Shown here: positions 55,994 through 64,000 of the stretch, piece by piece
Layout: every line of letters begins with the position of its first letter
Position numbering within the stretch: position 1 is the stretch's first letter
DNA from: Ulva prolifera
Lineage: Eukaryota; Chlorophyta; Ulvophyceae; Ulvales; Ulvaceae
DNA: 64,000 nucleotides
Reading direction: 5' to 3'
NCBI GenBank assembly: GCA_023078555.1
Contig: CM041199.1
Location: forward strand, 9,181,315 to 9,245,314
Notes under the pieces: model-generated
What the model saw: the letters and a program-made list of their open reading frames with translations, nothing else
Told to the model about the DNA's origin: nothing
Database searches by the model: none
Program-made: the position numbers and the translations under genes

Positions 55994-56380
55994 CTAATAC
56001 CCGTCCCTCATTCCTATGACACCTGGTCGCCATTGCACAAGCCACTGCAGGGTGAGAGGGGGCTGCACTATCACAACAACACATGAATCAGCAAGCAACA
56101 CAAAACGGTCCAAAACAAAATCTTCAAATGTGCTGCAGCCTCTCTCTGGAGCTGTGGTCTTGTTCTGCACCTCTGCATCTAGCCTCAATACTTCTTCGAC
56201 CTCTGCCGCCCTGACGTCCTCTTCCTCTGCATGAAATGCCAAATCAGAACTCATTGCTGCTGGCATATAGTTGTGTGCAACAGAGCTGGACCGCCGTAGC
56301 AGAAAGATGTGGCCAGGGAAGGATACACCAACAAATGCCATAATTGCAATGGAAACCAGAAATGCGACATAGAGAGTGCC
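55994..56380 (-). CDS. Possible exon: membrane segment plus acidic stretch, unrecognised
   Basis: The frame is open on the minus strand from just after a TGA at 56381-56383 to the stop at 55994. The first ~26 residues are strongly hydrophobic (core LYVAFLVSIAIMAFVGV, then GHIFLL) and are followed by RR, as in a single membrane-spanning helix with a positive flank. After a short linker comes an acidic run (FHAEEEDVRAAEVEEVL, then LDAEVQNKT) typical of coding sequence. The last ~40 residues are low quality and may be intron or untranslated. An AG before the GCACTCTC at about 56380 could be the acceptor. It is in a different frame from the coding-like block upstream at 56736-58067, so a joining intron would be needed if both belong to one gene. 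I cannot assign a family or function. Confidence 0.3.
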   Translation of the reverse strand, partial: GTLYVAFLVSIAIMAFVGVSFPGHIFLLRRSSSVAHNYMPAAMSSDLAFHAEEEDVRAAEVEEVLRLDAEVQNKTTAPERGCSTFEDFVLDRFVLLADSCVVVIVQPPLTLQWLVQWRPGVIGMRDGY

Positions 56381-56735
56381 TCACGACTACGTACAGCATC
56401 TATTGACAGTGAGCAAACCTGGATATGGTTAAAACTGCGAATTCAATGCGAGCAAGCATGCTCATTGCGCTCCCCGACTGCCTTATGCTGCAAGGCAGGG
56501 AGTGGGGACATGCAACGTTTGGTGACACACCTTGGCACATGGCAAGCTTAGCTGTGGGTCTGCGTTGCACTGTTCTGTGTTGGATTCTATGTCAGCACCT
56601 GCACATCGAAGCATGTCATCTTGGGTACAAACATGGCGCCACGTGCACTAGGCTGCTGCTAGGGCAAGAACAGCACACACGCCGCAGTGGCCGTACCCAT
56701 GGCAGCTAGACTGTATGCTGTTGATACAGCTGCTG

Positions 56736-58067
56736 TCAAATGAAGCCTTGAACTGCACTCCGAAGGTGCCCGGGAGGGGGCCCCCTCCTGTCAACTTGGA
56801 TGCACTTGGGTGTGTACCGAGTGCTTCTTTCTCTCCAATAGACAGTAAAAAGTCCATCAGACAAGCTGCTCTGGATCTCGAGCGCATGTTCTCTAGAGAT
56901 CTGTGGCCCTACATAGGCATATTCGTAATCAGAGGACATAATCGTGACATTGGCGAAGGATACCGACATGGAAAGGGCAAAGATGTCATACTTGGACAGC
57001 ACTTTCAAATGCAGCTTTTTCGTCTGATAATCAAGATGCTTTGTGGCCAAATCGCGCCGCATTGCCTCGCCATATGAGGCGAGCGCCAGCAACTTCTGGA
57101 AGCCAACGATGGCGTCTTCTTCAATGTTCTGCAAGGAGTGGCACCTGACATTTGCAATCCATTGCATCCTAAAGTTGATTGTTCAGAGATCACCTGAGTA
57201 CTGCTCATGTAAATTCTGTGGAATACAGCGAAGGCAGACTAGGGTGAGGACCTCGATAAACAGTTCAGAGCTCAGCTTGGCCCGCAGCCCAAGCCTGGCA
57301 ACAGGCATTCCCGGTAGCCACCATCGGTCTTCTGGTCCCCAGAATGTTACTGCCTTTGGCAGAAACTTGACCTTGACGCGATATTCGGGATCGGCCTTCA
57401 ATGCTGCATTGAGAGCTACCTTGGACAGGCTTGATGGCATGTACGCTATAGTTGCCAGCCCAGCTTCCCTCCTTGCTGGATTCTGCACGTTGAATATGGG
57501 GCACTGTTAACCATTCATTACGAGAGACCCAACGGTTAGACGGCGCGGAATGCGACTGTCGACCACTCGCGAGTGCGCGCCCAATATTGAACGTGAAACG
57601 CGCTTGGTGCAAATGCCAGCTTTAAAGTGGCTGCGTACCTCGTACTTGGCCTGCTGCGCATCGACCTTTGGTCTGCTTTTGCCGCGACCTTTCTTCTTCG
57701 TCGTCAGACGTAATTCGTAGTGGCCCTAAATCTGGGTAGTGTTCTGCAGTCGCGTGAGCGCCTCGTGCACCGGCTCGGCTGCCTCGAGTCTCATGGCGTA
57801 GATTCGTTCCATGATCTTCCGAAGACTAAATTGTTTCTTCTCCAAGCTGCCTTCCACGCTGAACTCCTTCGACCCTGCCCTGCCGACATCGCTCAATATA
57901 GTCAAGATTACTTCCTCAGCGTGGCTGCGGCAATCTGCTGGCACCCCTAGTGGCTTGCTCGTATACGTATCGGCTGTCACGAGGAGTTTGCCATCTGAGT
58001 AAATGTCAATCACCTTAATAGACAGTGTATACGGCCGGAGCCCGGGAGCGTCTTGGCCGGCTTGCAT
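56736..58067 (-). pseudogene. Gene-like minus-strand frame with in-frame stops, possibly 3n introns; unrecognised
   Basis: An ATG at 58067 in a strong eukaryotic context (GCCACCATGC) opens a frame that stays protein-like for 443 codons without any frameshift. It is broken only by TAG (57726-57728), TAA (57507-57509) and TGA (57183-57185), and ends at TGA 56736-56738. Coding-like stretches include KVIDIYSDGKLLVTADTY, VTFWGPEDRWWLPGMPVARL and LHLKVLSKYDIFALSMSVSF. Two stops fall inside possible GT-AG introns whose lengths are multiples of three. One is 57504-57638 (135 nt, donor GAG/GTACGC, branch-like CTAAC, acceptor AACAG). The other is 57129-57251 (123 nt, weak donor GTCCTC, acceptor CTCCTTGCAG). 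The TAG has no convincing intron: a 45-nt one (57726-57770) is too short, while a 267-nt one (57504-57770) would remove both TAG and TAA. It is either a spliced gene carried by the transposon or a decayed one. No transposase motif and no family is recognised. Confidence 0.4.
56773..56788. other. Perfect 16-bp palindrome
   Basis: GGAGGGGGCCCCCTCC reads the same on both strands. It lies near the 3' end of the minus-strand gene-like frame, where it encodes a proline-rich turn (RRGPPPG). It could be a protein-binding site, a hairpin or chance in GC-rich sequence. Confidence 0.6.
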
Positions 58068-59007
58068 GGTGGCAAATCTGGGAGTAACTCACACTCGACG
58101 AGTAGACGGTCAAACCACAATGCTGCGGAGATGCGCTCGCTTGTGACCGGATTCCGTCGCCAGATTCAGTGACGTTCGCTGGGCGTGACAAAGTTCTCCA
58201 GGCGCGTTGCCGCCGCGTGCGTGTGGCGTAGGGGGAGGATACCCCACAGCGATGGCGTAGGCAGCACCAGACCCCAGCTCCGCCATCCAGTCGCGACGGT
58301 CCATGTCTGCCGTCACATCATCGTGCTGAAGTCAAAGGTCAACGTCGACGCCATCATAAAGATGGCACGAGCGGTATGGTGGCTGCTCCTTTTATGTGTC
58401 TGTGATTGCTGCCCTTTAGCACTCGACAATGACACGACCTGTGTCTCGCCACAGCTAACCTGAAAAAGTCAAGAGGCTGTAATTATAATGTATTGTGGCT
58501 GTGTTTGCAGGCGCCAGGTGCATCCGAGCATGATATAAATCTGAAATGGTGAAAACCCAACTCTCTGTCCATTCGCCGAGGGGCAAAATCGATGCCATTT
58601 CCCATTCGTCAGGTCTCAAATTAAGAGGGAAGCGGGGAGTAAGGTTGCCTCCACGAATATTAGTTTTTCAAGCATTGGGGACATCAGCCTTGCTGATGCT
58701 TACCTCGAAAGCTAGCAAGTCAGAAATGTATGTGGGAATTAAATCAGCTTGACGCGGTGTTTCACACCAAATCATACTTCGATAAAGTTTTCTAGCTCAG
58801 AATAAAGAGTCGTGGATGTAAACTGCATCAAATCCAAACGTGTCGCGACTCGTGACACTGATCTGTACAGATTTGCCTTTTCTACAGGCATGGACTCCTC
58901 TCCACTGTCCACCTGCCATACGCAGAGTTCACTTTCATGTCCACAAACCACACGTCCCACCATTCCCTGGGTGCAAATGTACATGTTACGCATGGCAGCT
59001 GTTACAA
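58068..59007. other. Element interior, no confident gene
   Basis: This is unique sequence between the minus-strand frame and the minisatellite. The minus strand is open at 58110-58316 in the same frame as the downstream block, with a coding-like start (DWMAELGSGAAYAIAVGY) that could be a 5' exon. A strong donor-like GTGAGT lies at about 58096, shortly upstream of the ATG at 58067. The plus strand has AATAAA at 58801-58806, a possible polyadenylation signal with no convincing gene in front of it. Confidence 0.4.
58389..58396 (-). promoter_or_regulatory. Weak TATA-like box upstream of the minus-strand frame
   Basis: On the minus strand the sequence reads CACATAAAAGGAGCAG, a TATA-like CATAAAAG about 320 bp upstream of the ATG at 58067. 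A start site ~30 bp downstream would leave several short upstream ATGs before 58067, which argues for an upstream exon or against this box. Position and motif are the only support. Confidence 0.2.
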
Positions 59008-61205
59008 GCATGCTGGATTTTTTGAGAAGGAGCTGAGGCAGCCACTGGCAAACCTGAGCTGCATATTCATTCATCAACTCACATGTGCAGTGAACTGTGC
59101 AGTTTGAACTCCAGCAGCTCAAGGTTGGGTTTGGTGCTGGCTGCTTGCGGCGCACGTGCATGCTGATTTCCCGCTTCTGTGTACATGCTGGATTTTTTTT
59201 GAAGAAGCTGAGGCTGCCACTGGCACACCTGAGCTGCAAATCCATTCGGCAACTCACATGTGCAGTGAACTGTGCAGTTTGAGCTCCAGCAGCCCAAGGC
59301 TGGGTTTGGTGCTGGCTGCATACGTCGCACGTGCATGCTGGTTTCCCGCTTCTGTGAACATGCTGATTTTTTTGTGAAGGAGCTGAGGCAGCCACTGACA
59401 CACCTGAGCTGCAAATCCATTCGGCAACTCACATGTGCAGTGAACTGTGCAGTTTGAACTCCAGCAGCTCAAGGTTGGGTTTGGTGCTGGCTGCATACGT
59501 CGCACGTGCATGCTGGTTTCCCGCTTCTGTGAGCATGCTGAATTTTTTGTGAAGGAGCTGAGGCTGCCACTGGCACACCTGAGCTGCAAATCCATTCGGC
59601 AACTCACATGTGCAGTGAACTGTGCAGTTTGAGCTCCAGCAGCCCAAGGCTGGGTTGGGTGCTGGCTGCATACGTCGCACGTGCATGCTGGTTTCCCGCT
59701 TCTGTGAGCATGCTGACTTTTTTGTGAAGGAGCTGAGGCTGCCACTGGCGCGCCTGAGCTGCATATTCATTCATCAACTCACATGTGCAGTGAACTGTGC
59801 AGTTTGAGCTCCAGCAGCCCAAGGCTGGGTTGGGTGCTGGCTGCATACGTCGCACGTGCATGCTGGTTTCCCGCTTCTGTGAGCATGCTGAATTTTTTGT
59901 GAAGGAGCTGAGGCAGCCACTGGCACACCTGAGCTGCAAATCCATTCGGCAACTCACATGTGCAGTGAACTGTGCAGTTTGAGCTCCAGCAGCCCAAGGC
60001 TGGGTTGGGTGCTGGCTGCATACGTCGCACGTGCATGCTGGTTTCCCGCTCTGTGAGCATGCTGAATTTTTTTTGTGAAGGAGCTGAGGCTGCCACTGGC
60101 ACACCTGAGCTGCAAATCCATTCGGCAACTCACATGTGCAGTGAACTGTGCAGTTTGAGCTCCAGCAGCCCAAGGCTGGGTTGGGTGCTGGCTGCATACG
60201 TCGCACGTGCATGCTGGTTTCCCGCTCTGTGAGCATGCTGAATTTTTTGTGAAGGAGCTGAGGCTGCCACTGGCACACCTGAGCTGCAAATCCATTCGGC
60301 AACTCACATGTGCAGTGAACTGTGCAGTTTGAGCTCCAGCAGCCCAAGGCTGGGTTTGGTGCTGGCTGCATACGTCGCACGTGCATGCTGGTTTCCCGCT
60401 TCTGTGAGCATGCTGACTTTTTTGTGAAGGAGCTGAGGCTGCCACTGGCGCGCCTGAGCTGCATATTCATTCATCAACTCACATGTGCAGTGAACTGTGC
60501 AGTTTGAGCTCCAGCAGCCCAAGGCTGGGTTGGGTGCTGGCTGCATACGTCGCACGTGCATGCTGGTTTCCCGCTTCTGTGAGCATGCTGAATTTTTTGT
60601 GAAGGAGCTGAGGCAGCCACTGGCACACCTGAGCTGCAAATCCATTCGGCAACTCACATGTGCAGTGAACTGTGCAGTTTGAGCTCCAGCAGCCCAAGGC
60701 TGGGTTGGGTGCTGGCTGCATACGTCGCACGTGCATGCTGGTTTCCCGCTCTGTGAGCATGCTGAATTTTTTGTGAAGGAGCTGAGGCTGCCACTGGCAC
60801 ACCTGAGCTGCAAATCCATTCGGCAACTCACATGTGCAGTGAACTGTGCAGTTTGAGCTCCAGCAGCCCAAGGCTGGGTTGGGTGCTGGCTGCATACGTC
60901 GCACGTGCATGCTGGTTTCCCGCTTCTGTGAGCATGCTGACTTTTTTGTGAAGGAGCTGAGGCTGCCACTGGCGCGCCTGAGCTGCATATTCATTCATCA
61001 ACTCACATGTGCAGTGAACTGTGCAGTTTGAGCTCCAGCAGCCCAAGGCTGGGTTGGGTGCTGGCTGCATACGTCGCACGTGCATGCTGGTTTCCCGCTT
61101 CTGTGAGCATGCTGAATTTTTTGTGAAGGAGCTGAGGCAGCCACTGGCACACCTGAGCTGCAAATCCATTCGGCAACTCACATGTGCAGTGAACTGTGCA
61201 GTTTT
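59008..61205. repeat. Internal minisatellite, 175-bp unit, about 12.5 copies
   Basis: The anchor AACTCACATGTGCAGTGAAC occurs at 59076, 59251, 59426, 59601, 59776, 59951, 60127, 60301, 60476, 60651, 60825, 61000 and 61175, that is every 174-176 bp. The 1-bp changes come from T-run length and CGCTTCTG/CGCTCTG. Two unit types alternate: B (GCATATTCATTCATC before the anchor) and A (GCAAATCCATTCGGC). The order is B A A A, B A A A, B A A, B A, so a 700-bp B-A-A-A super-unit is present. Every complete unit contains CACATGTG and GCACGTGC palindromes. Long open frames across it (up to 288 codons on the minus strand) arise because the unit lacks stops in several frames. I regard them as non-coding. Internal tandem repeats are common in CACTA elements. 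Confidence 0.96.
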
Positions 61206-62499
61206 TCATTCCCACTTTGAAGCTGTCAACCTTCGGTTGAAAAGTTACGACCATGTAACACCATAGGTACTTGTGCTGATAATGCGGCTTACCCGAGCTG
61301 GACGAAGTTTATGAGTCGAGACAGCAACACGTGATTTCTATAGAGGTCCATGCTTATCGCACAGATCACCTACAACCAACAGGAATGAAGCACCTACATG
61401 AGCAGCCAGCACATGGTGTTCAAAGCATTTTGCTGTATCACTTGGACACGACACGAGTTCCATGCCCTAGCTAGACATAGCATCTCCACACATCAAGAAT
61501 TCAGCGTGGATACTCACAGATAATACTTGCCAGCAGCCTACCTCATCGTTAATGGGCTATCCACTGCACCGTAAACTACACCTTCAGTAGCTTGTGATCA
61601 AGTAGCTTCTACTGCTGCCATAATCATGATGTCTTGGGCTAGGTGGAGTGTAGCAGCAAACTGCCGCTGCAACACTGATCACGATACACCGAAGGAATAC
61701 GTCAGTGGAGCATCATCACCTGCATGTCAGTGTAAGAATCGTTTTCATTGTTTACACCTCAAATGGCGTTTTGCTACAGGCGCCATCATGGAACACCAGT
61801 CACGAGCAACTGTGGCGCAACACACAAGCCAAGGCAGATGAAGCATGAGCATGTAGCCTACCGGAACGTACTACATTGCTTCGGATATTGGCGTCTGGCA
61901 GCCACTGGGGAAGCACGCTGGTCACTAATTGATTCACTCGCAGCATCGCGAAATCCACGCCGACTAATCAAGTCCGTTCTCCGCGCATGAAGAAGACTAG
62001 GGGCACATAAGCCATCCGTTGGATCACCTGACTGAGCACACGCACCGGTGGGAACGTGATCACAGTGCAGGCCTGCGCGAGTCGATAATCATGTCGAGCC
62101 CAAAGCCGCATCCGCGTTAGCTGCATGCATCGGCTACAAACGCTGCTGGCTCCCTCCGGGCGGCCGCAAGGATCGCCACGAAAGCCGACATCAAGCAAAG
62201 CATGACCAGGATTTACGCACTCATGAATCTGTACAGCCGACCCATCACACCACCCACGGGACACCTGCTCAATGTCCGTGCGTCGATGTACCAAACCGCC
62301 AGAAACAGTCATCAGCACCCACGGTGCACAGTTCGCACATTCAATCGATTATGTGCCTTATCTGTCAAGATAGTAATATTCAATGCGACCCGATTGTCCA
62401 TAGCAGGGCATCGCACCGTTTCACCAATGTGCCATGGCATGGTGGCACAAATACGGCCCCTTATGGAGCAGCTTGGTGAATGCCCAAGCAAACACCCCC
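61206..62499. other. Element interior, no recognisable gene
   Basis: This is unique sequence between the minisatellite and the right subterminal region. Open frames of about 116 codons (minus, 61968-62318) and 130 codons (plus, 62202-62594) overlap each other and show no recognisable motif, start context or repeat of known families. The plus one runs into the subterminal motifs. I see no RNA gene or transposase remnant. Confidence 0.5.
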
Positions 62500-62657
62500 T
62501 CATCGTGGGGCCCATATGTGCCCCTGACTTTCAAAGTGACCCTGGAGCCGGAACCCCCCCCAGCTGCCGAATCCTGAAACCGCCCCTGAACTAGCATGGG
62601 GCACTACAGCCCTCTGCCAACGAGCCCCCAAGTCATAAGGGGCACCTTGTCCTTCCT
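62500..62657. other. Right subterminal region with GGGGCAC motifs
   Basis: GTGCCCC occurs at 62518-62524, GGGGCACTACA at 62598-62608 and GGGGCACCTTG at 62639-62649. The stretch at 62607-62630, read on the minus strand, resembles the left TGGGGCTGACATTGGCA segment (TGGGGGCTCGTTGGCA), so part of it forms a diverged extension of the inverted ends. The motifs occur in both orientations, as expected for CACTA subterminal binding sites. Confidence 0.5.
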
Positions 62658-62682
62658 TGGGCCGGTCAGGTTTCTTGTAGTG
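62658..62682 (-). repeat. Terminal inverted repeat, right
   Basis: On the minus strand it reads CACTACAAGAAACCTGAC, then C, then GGCCCA, matching the left end at 24 of 25 bases. The outermost base pairs with the left terminal C, and CCG follows directly. Confidence 0.97.
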
Positions 62683-62685
62683 CCG
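62683..62685. repeat. Target site duplication, right (CCG)
   Basis: This is the partner of 55087-55089. It is followed by GGCACTATGTCGGGC, the exact continuation of the unit interrupted on the left. Confidence 0.95.
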
Positions 62686-64000
62686 GGCACTATGTCGGGC
62701 ACTATGTAGGAATGGTTCCATGTCCATGCAGTGTGTCGGGCAGTATGTTGGGCACTATGTTGGGCACTATGTAGGCATGGTTCCATGTCCGTGCAGTGTG
62801 TCGGGCACTACGTCGGGCACTATGTCGGCATGGTTCCATGTCCGTGAAGTATGTCAGGCACTATGTTGGGCACTATGTCGGCATGGTTCCATGTCCGTGC
62901 AGTGTGTCGGGCACTATGTCGGGCACTATGTAGGCATGGTTCCATGTCCGTGCAGTATGTAGGGCACTATGTTGGGCACTATGTTGGGCACTATGTAGGC
63001 ATGGTTCCATGTCTGTGCAGTATGCCGGGCACTATGTCGGGCACTATGTAGGAATGGTTCCATGTCCGTGAAGTATGTCAGGCACTATGTTGGGCACTAT
63101 GTCGGCATGGTTCCATGTCCGTGCACTGTGTCGGGCACTATGACGGGCACAATGTTGGGCGCTATGTCGGCATGGTTCCATGTCCATGCAGTATGCCGGG
63201 CACTATGCCAGGCGCTATGTAGGCATGGTTCCATGTCCGTGCAGTATGCCGGGCACTATGTCGGGCACTATGTAGGCATGGTTCCATGTCCGTGCGGTAT
63301 GTCGGGCACTATGTCAGGCACTATGTTGGGCACTATGTAGGCATGGTTCCATGTCTGTGCAGTATGCCGGGCACTATGTCGGGCACTATGTAGGAATGGT
63401 TCCATGTCCGTGCAGTGTGTCGGGCAGTCTGTTGGGCACTATGTTGGGCACTATGTAGGCATGGTTCCATGTCCATGCACTATGTCGGGCACTATGTTGG
63501 GCACAATGTAGGCATGGTTCCATGTCCGTGCAGTATGCCGGGCACTATGTCGGGCACTATGTAGGAATGGTTCCATGTCCATGCAGTGTGTCGGGCAGTA
63601 TGTTGGGCACTATGTTGGGCACTATGTAGGCATGGTTCCATGTCCGTGCAGTATGCCGGGCACTATGTCGGGCACTATGTAGGAATGGTTCCATGTCCGT
63701 GCAGTGTGTCGGGCAGTCTGTTGGGCACTATGTTGGGCACTATGTAGGCATGGTTCCATGTCCGTGCAGTGTGTCGGGCACTACGTCGGCACTATGTCGG
63801 CATGGTTCCATGTCCATGCAGTATGCCGGGCACTATGCCAGGCACTATGTAGGCATGGTTCCATGTCCGTGCAGTGTGTCGGGCACGACGTCGGGCACTA
63901 TGTCGGCATGGTTCCATGTCCGTGAAGTATGTCAGGCACTATGTTGGGCACTATGTCGGCATGGTTCCATGTCCGTGTAGTGTGTCAGGCACTATGTCGG
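62683..64000. repeat. Satellite array, 53-bp family (right block)
   Basis: The same satellite resumes immediately after the transposon and runs to the window end. The first ~375 bp match the local family left of the insertion, including the GTATGTAGGGCAC variant at about 62957 that otherwise marks 43-50 kb. From about 63.4 kb the order of variants instead matches the 21.2-21.9 kb and 23.3-23.9 kb segments, including the CACTATG-after-CCATG unit, the GGGCACAATGTAGG unit and the 11-base 12-mer CTACGTCGGCACTATG. Domain families therefore recur about 40 kb apart. Confidence 0.97.

Larger units (their letters stand above)
55090..62682. mobile_element. CACTA (En/Spm-type) DNA transposon, apparently non-autonomous
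   Basis: The element is 7,593 bp with both ends intact. Its ends form a 25-bp inverted repeat with one mismatch, starting CACTACAAGAAACCTGAC. It is flanked by the 3-bp duplication CCG. CACTA ends and a 3-bp target duplication are the defining marks of this superfamily, and the ACAAGAAA continuation is the form common in plants. Deleting the element and one CCG restores a standard satellite unit, so insertion was a clean cut-and-paste event without flanking deletion. I find no reading frame resembling a CACTA transposase on either strand, so mobility would depend on enzyme supplied elsewhere. The inside holds a minus-strand gene-like region, a 175-bp minisatellite and subterminal motif clusters. 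Orientation is undefined without a transposase. Confidence 0.95.

Noticed and set aside
56736-58067. Reassigned stop codons in the cargo frame
   Set aside because: TAG, TAA and TGA all occur in frame, and two can be explained by in-frame introns, so a variant genetic code is the weaker explanation.
58362-58463. Short plus-strand frame with a signal-peptide-like start (MARAVWWLLLL)
   Set aside because: It is only 33 codons, has no mature domain, and lies antisense to the possible 5' region of the minus-strand gene.
59254-61254. Minus-strand frames up to 288 codons across the minisatellite, cysteine-rich
   Set aside because: The 175-bp unit shifts frame each copy and lacks stops in several frames, and 1-bp indels switch frames freely. 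Plus-strand frames overlap the same units.
62202-62594. 130-codon plus-strand frame near the right end of the element
   Set aside because: It has no motif, overlaps a minus-strand frame of similar length, and runs into the subterminal motif cluster.
55090-62682. Helitron or LTR retrotransposon as the identity of the insertion
   Set aside because: Helitrons make no target duplication and lack inverted ends. No long terminal direct repeats, primer-binding site or polypurine tract are present. The inverted CACTA ends with a 3-bp duplication fit CACTA.
1-64000. Telomeric repeats, rRNA or tRNA genes
   Set aside because: No TTTAGGG- or TTAGGG-type runs, and no rRNA- or tRNA-like segments, were seen on reading either strand.

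Overview
The window is eukaryotic repeat DNA, almost certainly heterochromatin. Bases 1-55089 and 62683-64000 are one uninterrupted satellite array that runs off both window ends. A single DNA transposon of 7,593 bp (55090-62682) sits inside it. No ordinary host gene, rRNA, tRNA or prokaryotic feature is visible.

The satellite unit is a 29-bp core followed by n copies of a 12-mer, GGGCACTATGTC or close variants. Most units are 53 bp (n=2), with 65 and 77 bp (n=3, 4) also common. Most differences between units are C-to-T or G-to-A changes at CpG, the expected trace of cytosine methylation. On top of the short unit lie nested segmental duplications of about 0.6-2.4 kb, many almost identical. 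The array therefore falls into sequence domains: about 1-9.5 kb, 9.5-28.6 kb, 28.6-30.9 kb, 30.9-43 kb, and 43 kb to the insertion. All long open frames in this part are by-products of the repeat and are not annotated as genes.

The insertion at 55090-62682 has every terminal mark of a CACTA (En/Spm) element. Its inverted ends begin CACTACAAGAAACCTGAC, it is flanked by a 3-bp target duplication (CCG), and removing it restores a perfect satellite unit. An uninterrupted paralogue of the target lies at about 54114. Inside the element, from left to right, are a GGGGCAC-rich subterminal region, a minus-strand gene-like region (about 55994-58067) whose product I do not recognise, a 175-bp tandem minisatellite of about 12.5 copies (59008-61205), unique filler, and a second subterminal region. 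I see no transposase, so the element looks non-autonomous, perhaps carrying a captured or decayed gene.

Organism: CACTACAAGAAA ends are typical of plant CACTA elements, and the CpG decay fits a methylated genome. A land plant or other green-lineage eukaryote is my best guess, but animal En/Spm relatives are not excluded and I cannot name a species.
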